Assembly: GCF_900091595.1 (NCBI RefSeq) | Contig: NZ_FMCW01000043.1 | Location: forward strand, 1-42,895 | Reading direction: 5' to 3' | DNA length: 42,895 nt | From: Micromonospora haikouensis | Lineage (GTDB): Bacteria; Actinomycetota; Actinomycetes; Mycobacteriales; Micromonosporaceae | Program-made: the position numbers and the translations under genes | Notes under the pieces: generated by a model | Database searches by the model: none | What the model was told of the DNA's origin: nothing | Seen by the model: the letters and a program-made list of their open reading frames with translations, nothing else | In this document: one piece after another, positions 1 through 7,397 of the stretch | Layout: each line of letters begins with the position of its first letter | Numbering within the stretch: the first letter of the stretch is position 1

Positions 1-1794
1 TTGGGTGATCCGATTGAGGTGGAGGGTTTGACGCGGGCGTGGCGGGAGTTCACGTCGCGGACGCAGTTCTGTGCGATTGGTTCGGTGAAGTCGAACATTG
101 GTCATTTGGAGCCGGCTGCTGGGTTGGCTGGTGTGGTGAAGGTGTTGCTGGCGTTTGATCGGGAGTTGATTCCGCCGACGTTGCACGTCAACCGGCCGAA
201 TGATCACATCCGGTTCGAGGAGTCGCCGTTCTTCGTGGCGGATCAGGTCGTCGCATGGCCTCGGGTGGCGGGTGTGCCGCGGCGGGGTGCGGTGTCGGCG
301 TTCGGGATGGGTGGGGTGAATGCTCACGTCATTCTGGAGGAGCCGCCGGTCGCCGCTCCGCGTGAGGTGGTGTCGCAGGAGTCGTTTGTGGTGAAGGTGT
401 CGGCGTCGAGTGTGGAGGGTGTGCGGCGTTTGGCGGGTGATTATGCGCGGGTGTTGTCGGGTGTGGGGACGAGTGGTGTGGGGGATTTCGGGTTTACGGC
501 GAATGTGGGTCGGGCGTCGCATCGGTTCCGGGTGGCGGTGTCGGGTGTGGATGGTGTGGGTGTGGCGGAGGGGTTGTCGGCGGTGGCGGCGGGTGATCGT
601 GCGGTGGGCCGTCTGGTGAATGCGGCGCCGGTGTCGGTGTTCGTGTTTTCGGGTCAGGGTTCGCAGTATGCGGGGATGGCTCGGGGTTTGTATGGGGTGG
701 AGCCGGTGTTCCGGGCGGCGTTGGACGAGTGTGCGGGGCTTGTTGCCGGTGAGGTGCCGTTGTTGGAGTTGTTGTTCGGTGGTCGGGGTGGGGAGTTGGT
801 GCAGACGCGGTTTGCGCAGGTGGGGATTGTTGCGGTGCAGGTGGGGTTGGTGCGGTTGTTGGAGTCGTGGGGGGTTCGGCCGGGGTTGGTGGTGGGTCAT
901 TCGGTGGGTGAGTTGTCGGCCGCGTGGGCGGCGGGGGTGTTCGGGTTGAGGGATGTGTTGGGGTTGGCGGTGGTGCGGGGTTCGTTGATGCAGGGGCAGC
1001 GGTCGGGTGGGGCGATGGCGGCGGTGTTCGCTGATGCCGAGGTGGTGGGGTCGGCGGTGGTCGCTTATCCGGGGTTGGAGGTGGCGGCGTGGAATGGGCC
1101 GCGGAGTGTGACGGTGTCGGGGCCGGTGGATGTGGTGGATGCGTTCTGTGTCAACTCTGGTTTGCGGTGTCAGCGGTTGGTGGTGAGTCATGCGTTTCAT
1201 TCGGAGGCGATGGTGGGGGCGGTGGGGCCGTTTGCGGAGGCGGTGTCGCGGGTGGTGGTGTCGGCGCCGCGGATTGGTTTTGCGTCGTCGATTTCGGGTC
1301 GGTGGCATGACGCGGGGTCTGTGGCGGATGGTGGGTTGTGGGGTGGGGGGATTCGGGGGCCGGTGTTGTTTGGTGAGGCGTTGGGGTTGGTGGGTGCGGC
1401 TGGTGGTGGGGTGTTCTGGGAGATTGGTGCGCATCCGGTGTTGACGGGTCTGGGTCGGCAGGTGTTGCCGGATCCGGGGTTGGTGTGGTTGTCGACGTTG
1501 CGCAGGGATCGTTCGGATCAGGTGCAGGTGCATTCCGCGGTGGCGGAGTTCTACAGCCGTGGTCTGGGTGAGGTGGACTGGGTGGGGGTGCATGCCGGTA
1601 AGGGGCATCGCACGACGACCATTCCCACCTACCCCTTCGAACGCCGGACGTACTGGGTCCCCAATGGACGAGACGAGTCGAGAATCGTCGCGACGAGCCG
1701 TCCCGCTTCCTTGAGGGAGGAAACACGCAAACCTAAGATCCACCTCTACCCGCCCGCTGAGGGAATCTCTGTCGTGAAGGACCGGATGCAATGA
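1..1794 (+). CDS. Type I polyketide synthase, KS (C-terminal part) and malonyl-type AT; 5' end outside window
   Basis: The reading frame is open from the first base, so the gene starts upstream and the TTG at 1 is not a start. Visible residues 1-115 are the C-terminal part of a ketosynthase: LGDPIE, then the KSNIGHLE motif with the conserved Lys and His, ending at GVNAHVILEE. An acyltransferase follows from about residue 210 (FSGQGSQ), with the nucleophile in GHSVGE (Ser301) and HAFH at 397-400. In this family that combination predicts malonyl-CoA. The post-AT linker ends with PTYPFERRTYW, and about 45 residues later the protein stops without DH, KR or ACP. Those domains are on the protein starting at 2909, so the module is split at the AT/DH boundary. 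The stop overlaps the next start (ATGA). Bases 360-1600 are rich in G and T on the sense strand; usual C-ending codons return near 1615. Confidence 0.95.
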   Translation: MGDPIEVEGLTRAWREFTSRTQFCAIGSVKSNIGHLEPAAGLAGVVKVLLAFDRELIPPTLHVNRPNDHIRFEESPFFVADQVVAWPRVAGVPRRGAVSAFGMGGVNAHVILEEPPVAAPREVVSQESFVVKVSASSVEGVRRLAGDYARVLSGVGTSGVGDFGFTANVGRASHRFRVAVSGVDGVGVAEGLSAVAAGDRAVGRLVNAAPVSVFVFSGQGSQYAGMARGLYGVEPVFRAALDECAGLVAGEVPLLELLFGGRGGELVQTRFAQVGIVAVQVGLVRLLESWGVRPGLVVGHSVGELSAAWAAGVFGLRDVLGLAVVRGSLMQGQRSGGAMAAVFADAEVVGSAVVAYPGLEVAAWNGPRSVTVSGPVDVVDAFCVNSGLRCQRLVVSHAFHSEAMVGAVGPFAEAVSRVVVSAPRIGFASSISGRWHDAGSVADGGLWGGGIRGPVLFGEALGLVGAAGGGVFWEIGAHPVLTGLGRQVLPDPGLVWLSTLRRDRSDQVQVHSAVAEFYSRGLGEVDWVGVHAGKGHRTTTIPTYPFERRTYWVPNGRDESRIVATSRPASLREETRKPKIHLYPPAEGISVVKDRMQ

Positions 1795-2912
1795 CTGGCG
1801 AATACGGACTCAAGCGCCACTTCAACGGTGACGCCGCCCGCCTCATCGGTGGGAAGATCCGCGAGGTCCACCCGGAGTTCGACGTCGAGGACTACGCCGT
1901 CGAGGTCGAACGGCGGATCCCCGGAAAGGAGCTGAAGGACCGGGTCCTCGTCTTGGCGGAGGGGCTGCGCAGCCGGCTCCCACAGGACTACCCCGAGAGC
2001 GTGCGCATCCTCGTGTCGATCCTCGGCGACGAACTCGCCGAGGGGGAGGGGATGTTCAACGTCAGCTGGTACCTCATGCCGGTGGCCCGGTTCGTCGAGG
2101 AGTACGGCCTGGACCACCCGGAGGTGTCCCTCGACGCCCTCGTCGAGATCACCAAGCGGCACACCGCCGAGTACGCCATCCGCCCGTACATCGAGCAGCA
2201 CTACGACCTGACGATGAAGCGGATGGCCGACTGGGCGCGCGACCCCAGCCACAACGTGCGCCGCATGGCCAGCGAGGGCACCCGTCCCCGCCTGCCCTGG
2301 GCGCGCACGCTCACCATGTTCGTCAAGGACCCGCAGCCCGTCCTGGAGATCCTCGAACCGCTGCGCAGCGATCCGTCGGAGTACGTCCGCAAGTCCGTCG
2401 CGAACAACCTCAACGACATCTCCAAGGACGCACCCGACGTCGCGTTGGCCACCGCGCTGCGCTGGCAGCAGGAGAGCCCGACGCCGGAGACCGCCTGGAT
2501 CGTCCGGCACGCGCTGCGCACCCTGGTCAAGAAGGGCAACCAGGAGGCCCTCGCGATCGTCGGCGTCACCGGCGGCGAGCACATCCGCGTGCCGTCGATG
2601 CGGCTGTCGCCCCGGTCGCTGACCCTCGGCGAGTCGACCCTCATCCGCCTCGACGTCGAGAACACCGACAGCCGTCGGCACACCGTCGCCGTCGACTACG
2701 TCGTGCACCACGTGCGCAAGAACGGCCAGAGCATCCCGAAGGTCTTCAAGCTCACCACCCTCGAACTGGCCCCCGGCGAGCGCCGGACGGTGGAGAAGTC
2801 CCACCCGGTGCGGGAGGTCTCCACCCGGCGCTACTACCCCGGCGAGCACCTCGTCGACATCCAGGTCAACGGCCAGGTCCTGGCCACCGACAGATTCGAC
2901 CTGCGGCTGTGA
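1791..2912 (+). CDS. AlkC-type DNA alkylation repair glycosylase with C-terminal Ig-like domain
   Basis: This 373-residue protein matches the AlkC branch of the HEAT-like-repeat DNA glycosylases (DNA_alkylation family). These excise cationic N3-alkylated purines and pyrimidines without flipping the base. Residues 1-255 form the helical repeat part, including the family-typical stretches WARDPSHNVRRMASEG (from Trp148) and SEYVRKSVANNLNDISKD. Residues about 262-373 form the Ig-like domain found on AlkC, recognisable from VDYVVHHVRKNG and STRRYYPGEH. The start ATG at 1791 overlaps the stop of the KS-AT gene, with AAGGA about 10 bases upstream. The stop overlaps the GTG of the next PKS gene. It is therefore translationally coupled inside one PKS operon. 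That placement suggests repair of DNA adducts made by the cluster's own product (inference). AlkD and AlkZ homologues play this role in yatakemycin, trioxacarcin and hedamycin clusters. Confidence 0.92.
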   Translation: MTGEYGLKRHFNGDAARLIGGKIREVHPEFDVEDYAVEVERRIPGKELKDRVLVLAEGLRSRLPQDYPESVRILVSILGDELAEGEGMFNVSWYLMPVARFVEEYGLDHPEVSLDALVEITKRHTAEYAIRPYIEQHYDLTMKRMADWARDPSHNVRRMASEGTRPRLPWARTLTMFVKDPQPVLEILEPLRSDPSEYVRKSVANNLNDISKDAPDVALATALRWQQESPTPETAWIVRHALRTLVKKGNQEALAIVGVTGGEHIRVPSMRLSPRSLTLGESTLIRLDVENTDSRRHTVAVDYVVHHVRKNGQSIPKVFKLTTLELAPGERRTVEKSHPVREVSTRRYYPGEHLVDIQVNGQVLATDRFDLRL

Positions 2913-5900
2913 GCGCCCACCGGACCCCGCTGGCCGCCGACGACCCGGTGCTGCGCGACCACCGGATCGGCGGGACGCCCGTGCTGGCCGCGGCGGCGCA
3001 GGTCGACGCCATGCTCACCGCCTGCGACGCGGCGCGGCCCGGCGGGAGCTGGAGCCTGGAACAGGTCGCGTTCCTCGCGCCGCTGCGGGTGCCGCCCGGC
3101 ACGACCGTCGAGGTCGAGACCACGCTGACCGACGACGGGGAGTGCGCGCTCGGCTCGTGGGAGCCGGGCGCGTCCAGCCCGACGCCGCACAGCCGCGCCC
3201 GGGCCACCCGCTCCGCGCTGCCGCCCCCGCACTACCTGGACGTGGCCCAGCTGCGCGCCGGCTGCGTCGACGAGGTGCCGCTGGCCGCCGTCGCCGACTG
3301 GCGGCGGGGCAGCGGCATCGAGTACGGCCCGACCTTCCACGCCATCCGCGCCGCCCACCGGGGGCCGGGCCGGATGCTGGCCCTGCTCCGCGCGTCCGGG
3401 GGGCTGACCGACCCGCACCTCGTCCCGCCGGCGCTGCTCGACAGCGTCTTCCAGTGCCTCGGGATGCTCGACGACGGCACCGCCGGGGGGTGCCTGCCCT
3501 GGTACGTGGGGCGGGTCACCGTCCGGCGGCGGGTCACCGGCACCGTCCTGGCGCTGGTCGAGCGCACCGACCCGCAGGGCGCGTCCGGCGGTGCGGTGCG
3601 CGGGCGGGCCACCGTCTGCAACCAGCAGGGCGAGGTGCTGCTCGAACTGGACCGGATCATCCTGAAGGCGCCGGGGCGGGCCGGCGGATCCGACCGCCCG
3701 GCGGGGGCACCGGCCCGGCACCGGCCGGTCCCCGCCGGGTCGGTCACCGCCGTCACCTGGCAGCCGGTCACCCCGACCCCGGAGCCGGAGCCGACCGGCG
3801 GCCACACCTGGCTGGTGTCGCGCGAGCTGTCCGGCGGGTCGCCCGACGACGGGCCCGTGCTGCTCGACCCGACGGACCTGCACGACGAGCACGTCGACCG
3901 GGCGCGCGCGCAGACCCCGCCGGCCGAGGTGGTCTACGTCGCGCCGCGCGGGGTGCGGGACGCCGACGAGGCCGCCGCCGTCCTCCAGGGCGTGTTCACC
4001 CTGGTCCGGCGGCTCGCCGCGCAGCCGCCGATGCCGGCGCTCACGATCGTCACCAACGCCGCCCACCAGGTCACCGGCGGCGAGCCGGTCGAGCCGGTGC
4101 AGACCGCGCTGTGGGGGCTGGCGCGCACCCTGCGCATCGAGCACCCGCAGGTCCGCGTACGCCTGGTCGACCTCGGCCTCGGCGGTGCCACGCCCCCGCC
4201 GACGCTCGACGAGGTGCGCCACGGTGAGGCGGAGCTGGCCTGGCGCGACGGCACCTGGTATGCCCCGGCGCACCCGGCGGTCGACGCCACCCCGGGCGAG
4301 CGGGCGGGGCGGGCGGTCGGCGGCCGGTTCCTGATCACCGGCGGGCTGGGCGGCATCGGCCTGCACGTGGCGGAGTCCCTGGCCGGCGCGGGCTGCGCCC
4401 ACCTCACGCTGGTGGGCCGGACGGTGCCGACGCAGGGGCCGGCGCGGGACCGGTTGGACAAGCTCGCCGCCGCCTGCGACCTGCGGGTCCTCGCCGCCGA
4501 CGTGCGCGACCTGCCGGCGGCGCTGGCCGACGCGGAGCCGTTCGACGGCGTCTTTCACGCCGCCGGCGTCCTGCGCGACGGGCTGGCGCGCAGCCTGTCG
4601 CCCGAGCGCGTCGACGAGGTGTTCGCCCCGAAGATCGGCGGGGTGCACGCGCTCGACGCGGCGTTCGGTGCGCGGGCGCGCCCCGGGTACGTGGTGCTGT
4701 TCTCCTCGATCTCGGCGACGCACGGCAACCTCGGCCAGAGCTCGTACGCCTGCGCCAACGCCTACCTCGACGGCTACGCCGCCCGCCGCCGGGCCGAGGG
4801 GGAGGCCTGGTACAGCCTCGGCTGGGGCCTGTGGGCCGTCGGCATGGGTGAGCGGGTCGCCGACGCGGCGGCGGCGCGTGGCATCCCGGCGCTGCCCGCC
4901 GACGACGGCGTCGCGCTCCTGCGGCACACCCTCGGGCTGCCGCCCGGCAACTACGTCCTGTCCGCAGTCGACACCCCGAAGGACGACGAGATGACGACCC
5001 CTGTGACCTCTCCCGACACCCGGCTGTGGCCGGAGCTGTCGGCGATCCTGAAGCGGACCCTGCACGTCGCCGAGGTGTCGCCCGAGGACAACCTGCTGGA
5101 CCTGGGGCTGGACTCGATGATGGCGGTCGAGGTCTCCGCCGCGCTGGCCGGCGCGGGCGTCGAGATCGACCCGGCCACCTTCTTCGACCACCCCGGCGTC
5201 GGCGCGCTGCTGCGGCACCTGGAGGGGCTCCCGCGCGCCGCCACCACGACGGCGCCCGCACCGCCCGCACCGCCCGCGTCGCCCGCCGCGCCCCCGGCGG
5301 CCGGCCCCGCCGGGCCGCCCGCGCCGGTCGCCGTACCCCCGGTGGCGGCCGCGTCGCCCGCGGCCGTCGGGTCGGGCGGGCCGGCGGCGCACCGGTTCGT
5401 CCCGGACTGGGACCGGTTCCGTGACGGCGACGGCGACGCGGTCGTGCGCCGCCCGGCCGGGCGCACCGCCGAGCCGGCGGCGGTCGACGGACGGCCCCCG
5501 GCGGCGAACGGGCGGCCCGCCGCCGCGCAGCCCCCGGCGGCGGCGAACGGGCGGCCCGCGCCGGCCCCCGCCGCCGGCCACCGCCCGGCCCCGGCCGGAC
5601 CCCCGCCGGCCGCGCCCCGGCCCGCCGGGCCGCCCGGCGTCGCCGCCCCTCTCGGCGGTGCGGTTCCCCGCCGCACGCTGCCCGGCCGGCTCGCCGACCG
5701 CCCGGACGGCACCTTCCTCGACCGGCGCATCGACGCGCTGTCGGTGGACGACCGGCTCGTCATCGCGCGGGACGACTACTTCTACGAGCCGGTCATCGAG
5801 GAGTCCAAGGGCGCCTGGATCAAGTTCGACGGCCGGTGGTTCCTCAACTTCGCCTCCTACAGCTACCTGGGGCTCATCGGCCACGACTACATCAACCACC

Positions 5901-6898
5901 AGGCGCAGCGCGCCCTGGAGCGGCACGGCACCGGCGCGCACGGGGTCCGGCTGCTCGCCGGCACCCTGCACCTGCACCGCGAGCTGGAGCTGGCGATCGC
6001 GCGGTTCGTCGGCGCCGAGGACGCCATCGTCTACACCAGCGGCTACATGGCCAACGTGGCGACGGTCGGCGCGCTGGTCGGGCCGGGCGACGTGGTCATC
6101 GGCGACGTCTACAACCACGCGAGCATCCTCGACGGCTACCGGCTGTCCGGCGCGACCGTCATCACGTACGCCCACAACGACCTGGCCGACCTGGAGCGGG
6201 CCCTGCGCCGGGCGGGCGACGCCGGCAAGCTGGTCGTCACCGACGCGGTGTTCAGCATGGACGGCGACGTCGCCGACCTGCCCGGCATCCTGGAGCTCTG
6301 CGAGCGCCACGACGCCCCGCTGATGGTCGATGAGGCGCACAGCCTCGGCGTGCTGGGCGCCACCGGCCGGGGCATCACCGAGCACTTCGGCATCGACCCG
6401 GCCCGGATCGCGGTGAAGATGGGCACCCTGTCCAAGACGGTGCCGAGCACCGGCGGCTACGTGGCGGGCTCCAGCGACCTGATCTTCGCCCTGAAGAACA
6501 ACGCCCGGGGCTGGATGTTCTCCGCCGCCGGCACCCCGATGCAGGTGGCCGCCGCGCGGGCGGCCGTCGAGGTCATGGAGGCGGCCCCGCACCTCACCGG
6601 CGAGCTGCGGGCCCGCACCGACCGGTACCGCGCGCAGCTGCGCGCCCTCGGCTTCGACACCCTCGGCAGCGTGACGCCGGTGGTGCCGATCATCTGCGCC
6701 AGCGCCGGCCAGGCCCAGGAGATGGCCCGGCTCTGCCAGCACGAGGGCATCTTCGTCCAACCCATCGTCTATCCCACCGTGCCCAAGGCGCTGCCGCGCC
6801 TGCGGACCATCGTCAACCTCAGCCACTCCGTCGACGACCTCGACCACGCCGTCGCCGTCTTCGCCGACGCCGGCCGGCGGGTCGGGCTCATCGCCTGA
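2909..6898 (+). CDS. Polyketide synthase DH-KR-ACP fused to a C-terminal alpha-oxoamine synthase (PLP)
   Basis: A 1329-residue protein. Residues 1-250 are a double-hotdog DH: His18 in DHRIGG and Asp178 in LLDSVFQ are present, with GIEYGPTF between, but the usual Pro-Gly of the N-terminal motif is Ala-Ala. The KR (about 470-700) has GGLGGIG for NADPH and Ser600, Tyr613 and Asn617. The ACP (about 705-775) has GLDSM with Ser736. A Pro/Ala/Gly-rich linker of about 150 residues with repeated AANGRPA units leads to a class II PLP fold (about 930-1329). This has His1070 (NHAS), Asp1141 (DEAHS) and the PLP Lys1176 (TLSKT), as in AONS, KBL and serine palmitoyltransferase. Such domains condense a thioester with an amino acid and decarboxylate it, so the chain probably leaves as an alpha-amino ketone. 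The amino acid cannot be read from sequence. There is no KS, AT or thioesterase; KS-AT come from the gene two upstream. GTG start overlaps the AlkC stop. Confidence 0.93.
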   Translation: MSAHRTPLAADDPVLRDHRIGGTPVLAAAAQVDAMLTACDAARPGGSWSLEQVAFLAPLRVPPGTTVEVETTLTDDGECALGSWEPGASSPTPHSRARATRSALPPPHYLDVAQLRAGCVDEVPLAAVADWRRGSGIEYGPTFHAIRAAHRGPGRMLALLRASGGLTDPHLVPPALLDSVFQCLGMLDDGTAGGCLPWYVGRVTVRRRVTGTVLALVERTDPQGASGGAVRGRATVCNQQGEVLLELDRIILKAPGRAGGSDRPAGAPARHRPVPAGSVTAVTWQPVTPTPEPEPTGGHTWLVSRELSGGSPDDGPVLLDPTDLHDEHVDRARAQTPPAEVVYVAPRGVRDADEAAAVLQGVFTLVRRLAAQPPMPALTIVTNAAHQVTGGEPVEPVQTALWGLARTLRIEHPQVRVRLVDLGLGGATPPPTLDEVRHGEAELAWRDGTWYAPAHPAVDATPGERAGRAVGGRFLITGGLGGIGLHVAESLAGAGCAHLTLVGRTVPTQGPARDRLDKLAAACDLRVLAADVRDLPAALADAEPFDGVFHAAGVLRDGLARSLSPERVDEVFAPKIGGVHALDAAFGARARPGYVVLFSSISATHGNLGQSSYACANAYLDGYAARRRAEGEAWYSLGWGLWAVGMGERVADAAAARGIPALPADDGVALLRHTLGLPPGNYVLSAVDTPKDDEMTTPVTSPDTRLWPELSAILKRTLHVAEVSPEDNLLDLGLDSMMAVEVSAALAGAGVEIDPATFFDHPGVGALLRHLEGLPRAATTTAPAPPAPPASPAAPPAAGPAGPPAPVAVPPVAAASPAAVGSGGPAAHRFVPDWDRFRDGDGDAVVRRPAGRTAEPAAVDGRPPAANGRPAAAQPPAAANGRPAPAPAAGHRPAPAGPPPAAPRPAGPPGVAAPLGGAVPRRTLPGRLADRPDGTFLDRRIDALSVDDRLVIARDDYFYEPVIEESKGAWIKFDGRWFLNFASYSYLGLIGHDYINHQAQRALERHGTGAHGVRLLAGTLHLHRELELAIARFVGAEDAIVYTSGYMANVATVGALVGPGDVVIGDVYNHASILDGYRLSGATVITYAHNDLADLERALRRAGDAGKLVVTDAVFSMDGDVADLPGILELCERHDAPLMVDEAHSLGVLGATGRGITEHFGIDPARIAVKMGTLSKTVPSTGGYVAGSSDLIFALKNNARGWMFSAAGTPMQVAAARAAVEVMEAAPHLTGELRARTDRYRAQLRALGFDTLGSVTPVVPIICASAGQAQEMARLCQHEGIFVQPIVYPTVPKALPRLRTIVNLSHSVDDLDHAVAVFADAGRRVGLIA

Positions 6899-6938
6899 GG
6901 GCAGCCGGGAGCGTTCCGGTCGCGACACCACCCGTGTA

Positions 6939-6965
6939 GCCGGCCGCCCGCAGCGGGCGGCCGGC
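6939..6965. terminator. Strong GC hairpin between the PKS and the small downstream gene
   Basis: A perfect 12-bp inverted repeat (GCCGGCCGCCCG and its complement) with a 3-base CAG loop lies in the 96-base gap after the PKS stop. There is no U tract. It could end or attenuate transcription before the downstream accessory genes. Confidence 0.5.
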
Positions 6966-6994
6966 GGAAGAAACCCCGTCGAGAGGAGACCACA

Positions 6995-7300
6995 GTGAGC
7001 GACATCGACAGCAGGGCGTTCTTCGGTGCCGTCCTGAAGGCCATCGCCTGCACCCGCAACCACAACCCGGACGAGTCCGGCTACGCCGAGGGCGTCCTCG
7101 CGCCCACGGCCCGCATCCGCGAGTTCGAGAAGGAGCTGGGCGACCGGCCGCTCGGCCCCGCCGAGGTGGACCAGGTCCTCGCCTGGCTCGACTCCACGTT
7201 CCGGACCAAGCACACCCCGGCCGAGGAGCGGGAGCACTACCTGCGGCGCGTCGCCGAGGTGACCGGACAGACCCGGGCCCAGGCGGCCGTCGCCGCGTAA
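6995..7300 (+). CDS. Small uncharacterised protein in the PKS cluster (101 aa)
   Basis: Not recognised. The 101-residue product is soluble, highly charged and probably all-helical. It has no signal peptide or membrane segment, one Cys (CTRNHNPDESGY near residue 25) and an Ala-rich C-terminus. The GTG start has a good GAGAGGAG ribosome site about 7 bases upstream. It is read in the same direction as the PKS genes, lies between hairpins at 6939-6965 and 7320-7359, and is followed by the deacetylase-like gene. Codon use matches the neighbours, so it is probably a real gene. It could be a carrier-interacting helper, a small regulator or an immunity factor; nothing in the sequence decides between these. 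Confidence 0.75.
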   Translation: MSDIDSRAFFGAVLKAIACTRNHNPDESGYAEGVLAPTARIREFEKELGDRPLGPAEVDQVLAWLDSTFRTKHTPAEEREHYLRRVAEVTGQTRAQAAVAA

Positions 7301-7319
7301 CCGGTCGCCCTCCCCGAGC

Positions 7320-7359
7320 GGGCCGCGGCGTCGACACCCCCCCGTCGGCGTCGCGGCCC
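7320..7359. terminator. Hairpin after the 101-aa gene
   Basis: GGGCCGCGGCGTCGAC at 7320-7335 pairs with 7344-7359 over 16 bp with two G-T wobbles. The loop is C-rich (7336-7343). It sits about 40 bases before the next start, so it may be an internal attenuator rather than a full terminator. Confidence 0.45.
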
Positions 7360-7397
7360 CGACCACCCCTTTGACCCGAGCGCCAAGGACGTCGCAC

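Noticed and set aside
1151..1726. 191-codon open frame on the minus strand across the AT domain
   Set aside because: Pro/Thr/Ser-rich product without any domain. It mirrors the G/T-rich sense codons of a clear AT.
5240..5660. Repeats in the PKS linker as a recombination site
   Set aside because: GC-rich Pro/Ala/Gly codons with two AANGRP units; a flexible protein linker is enough.
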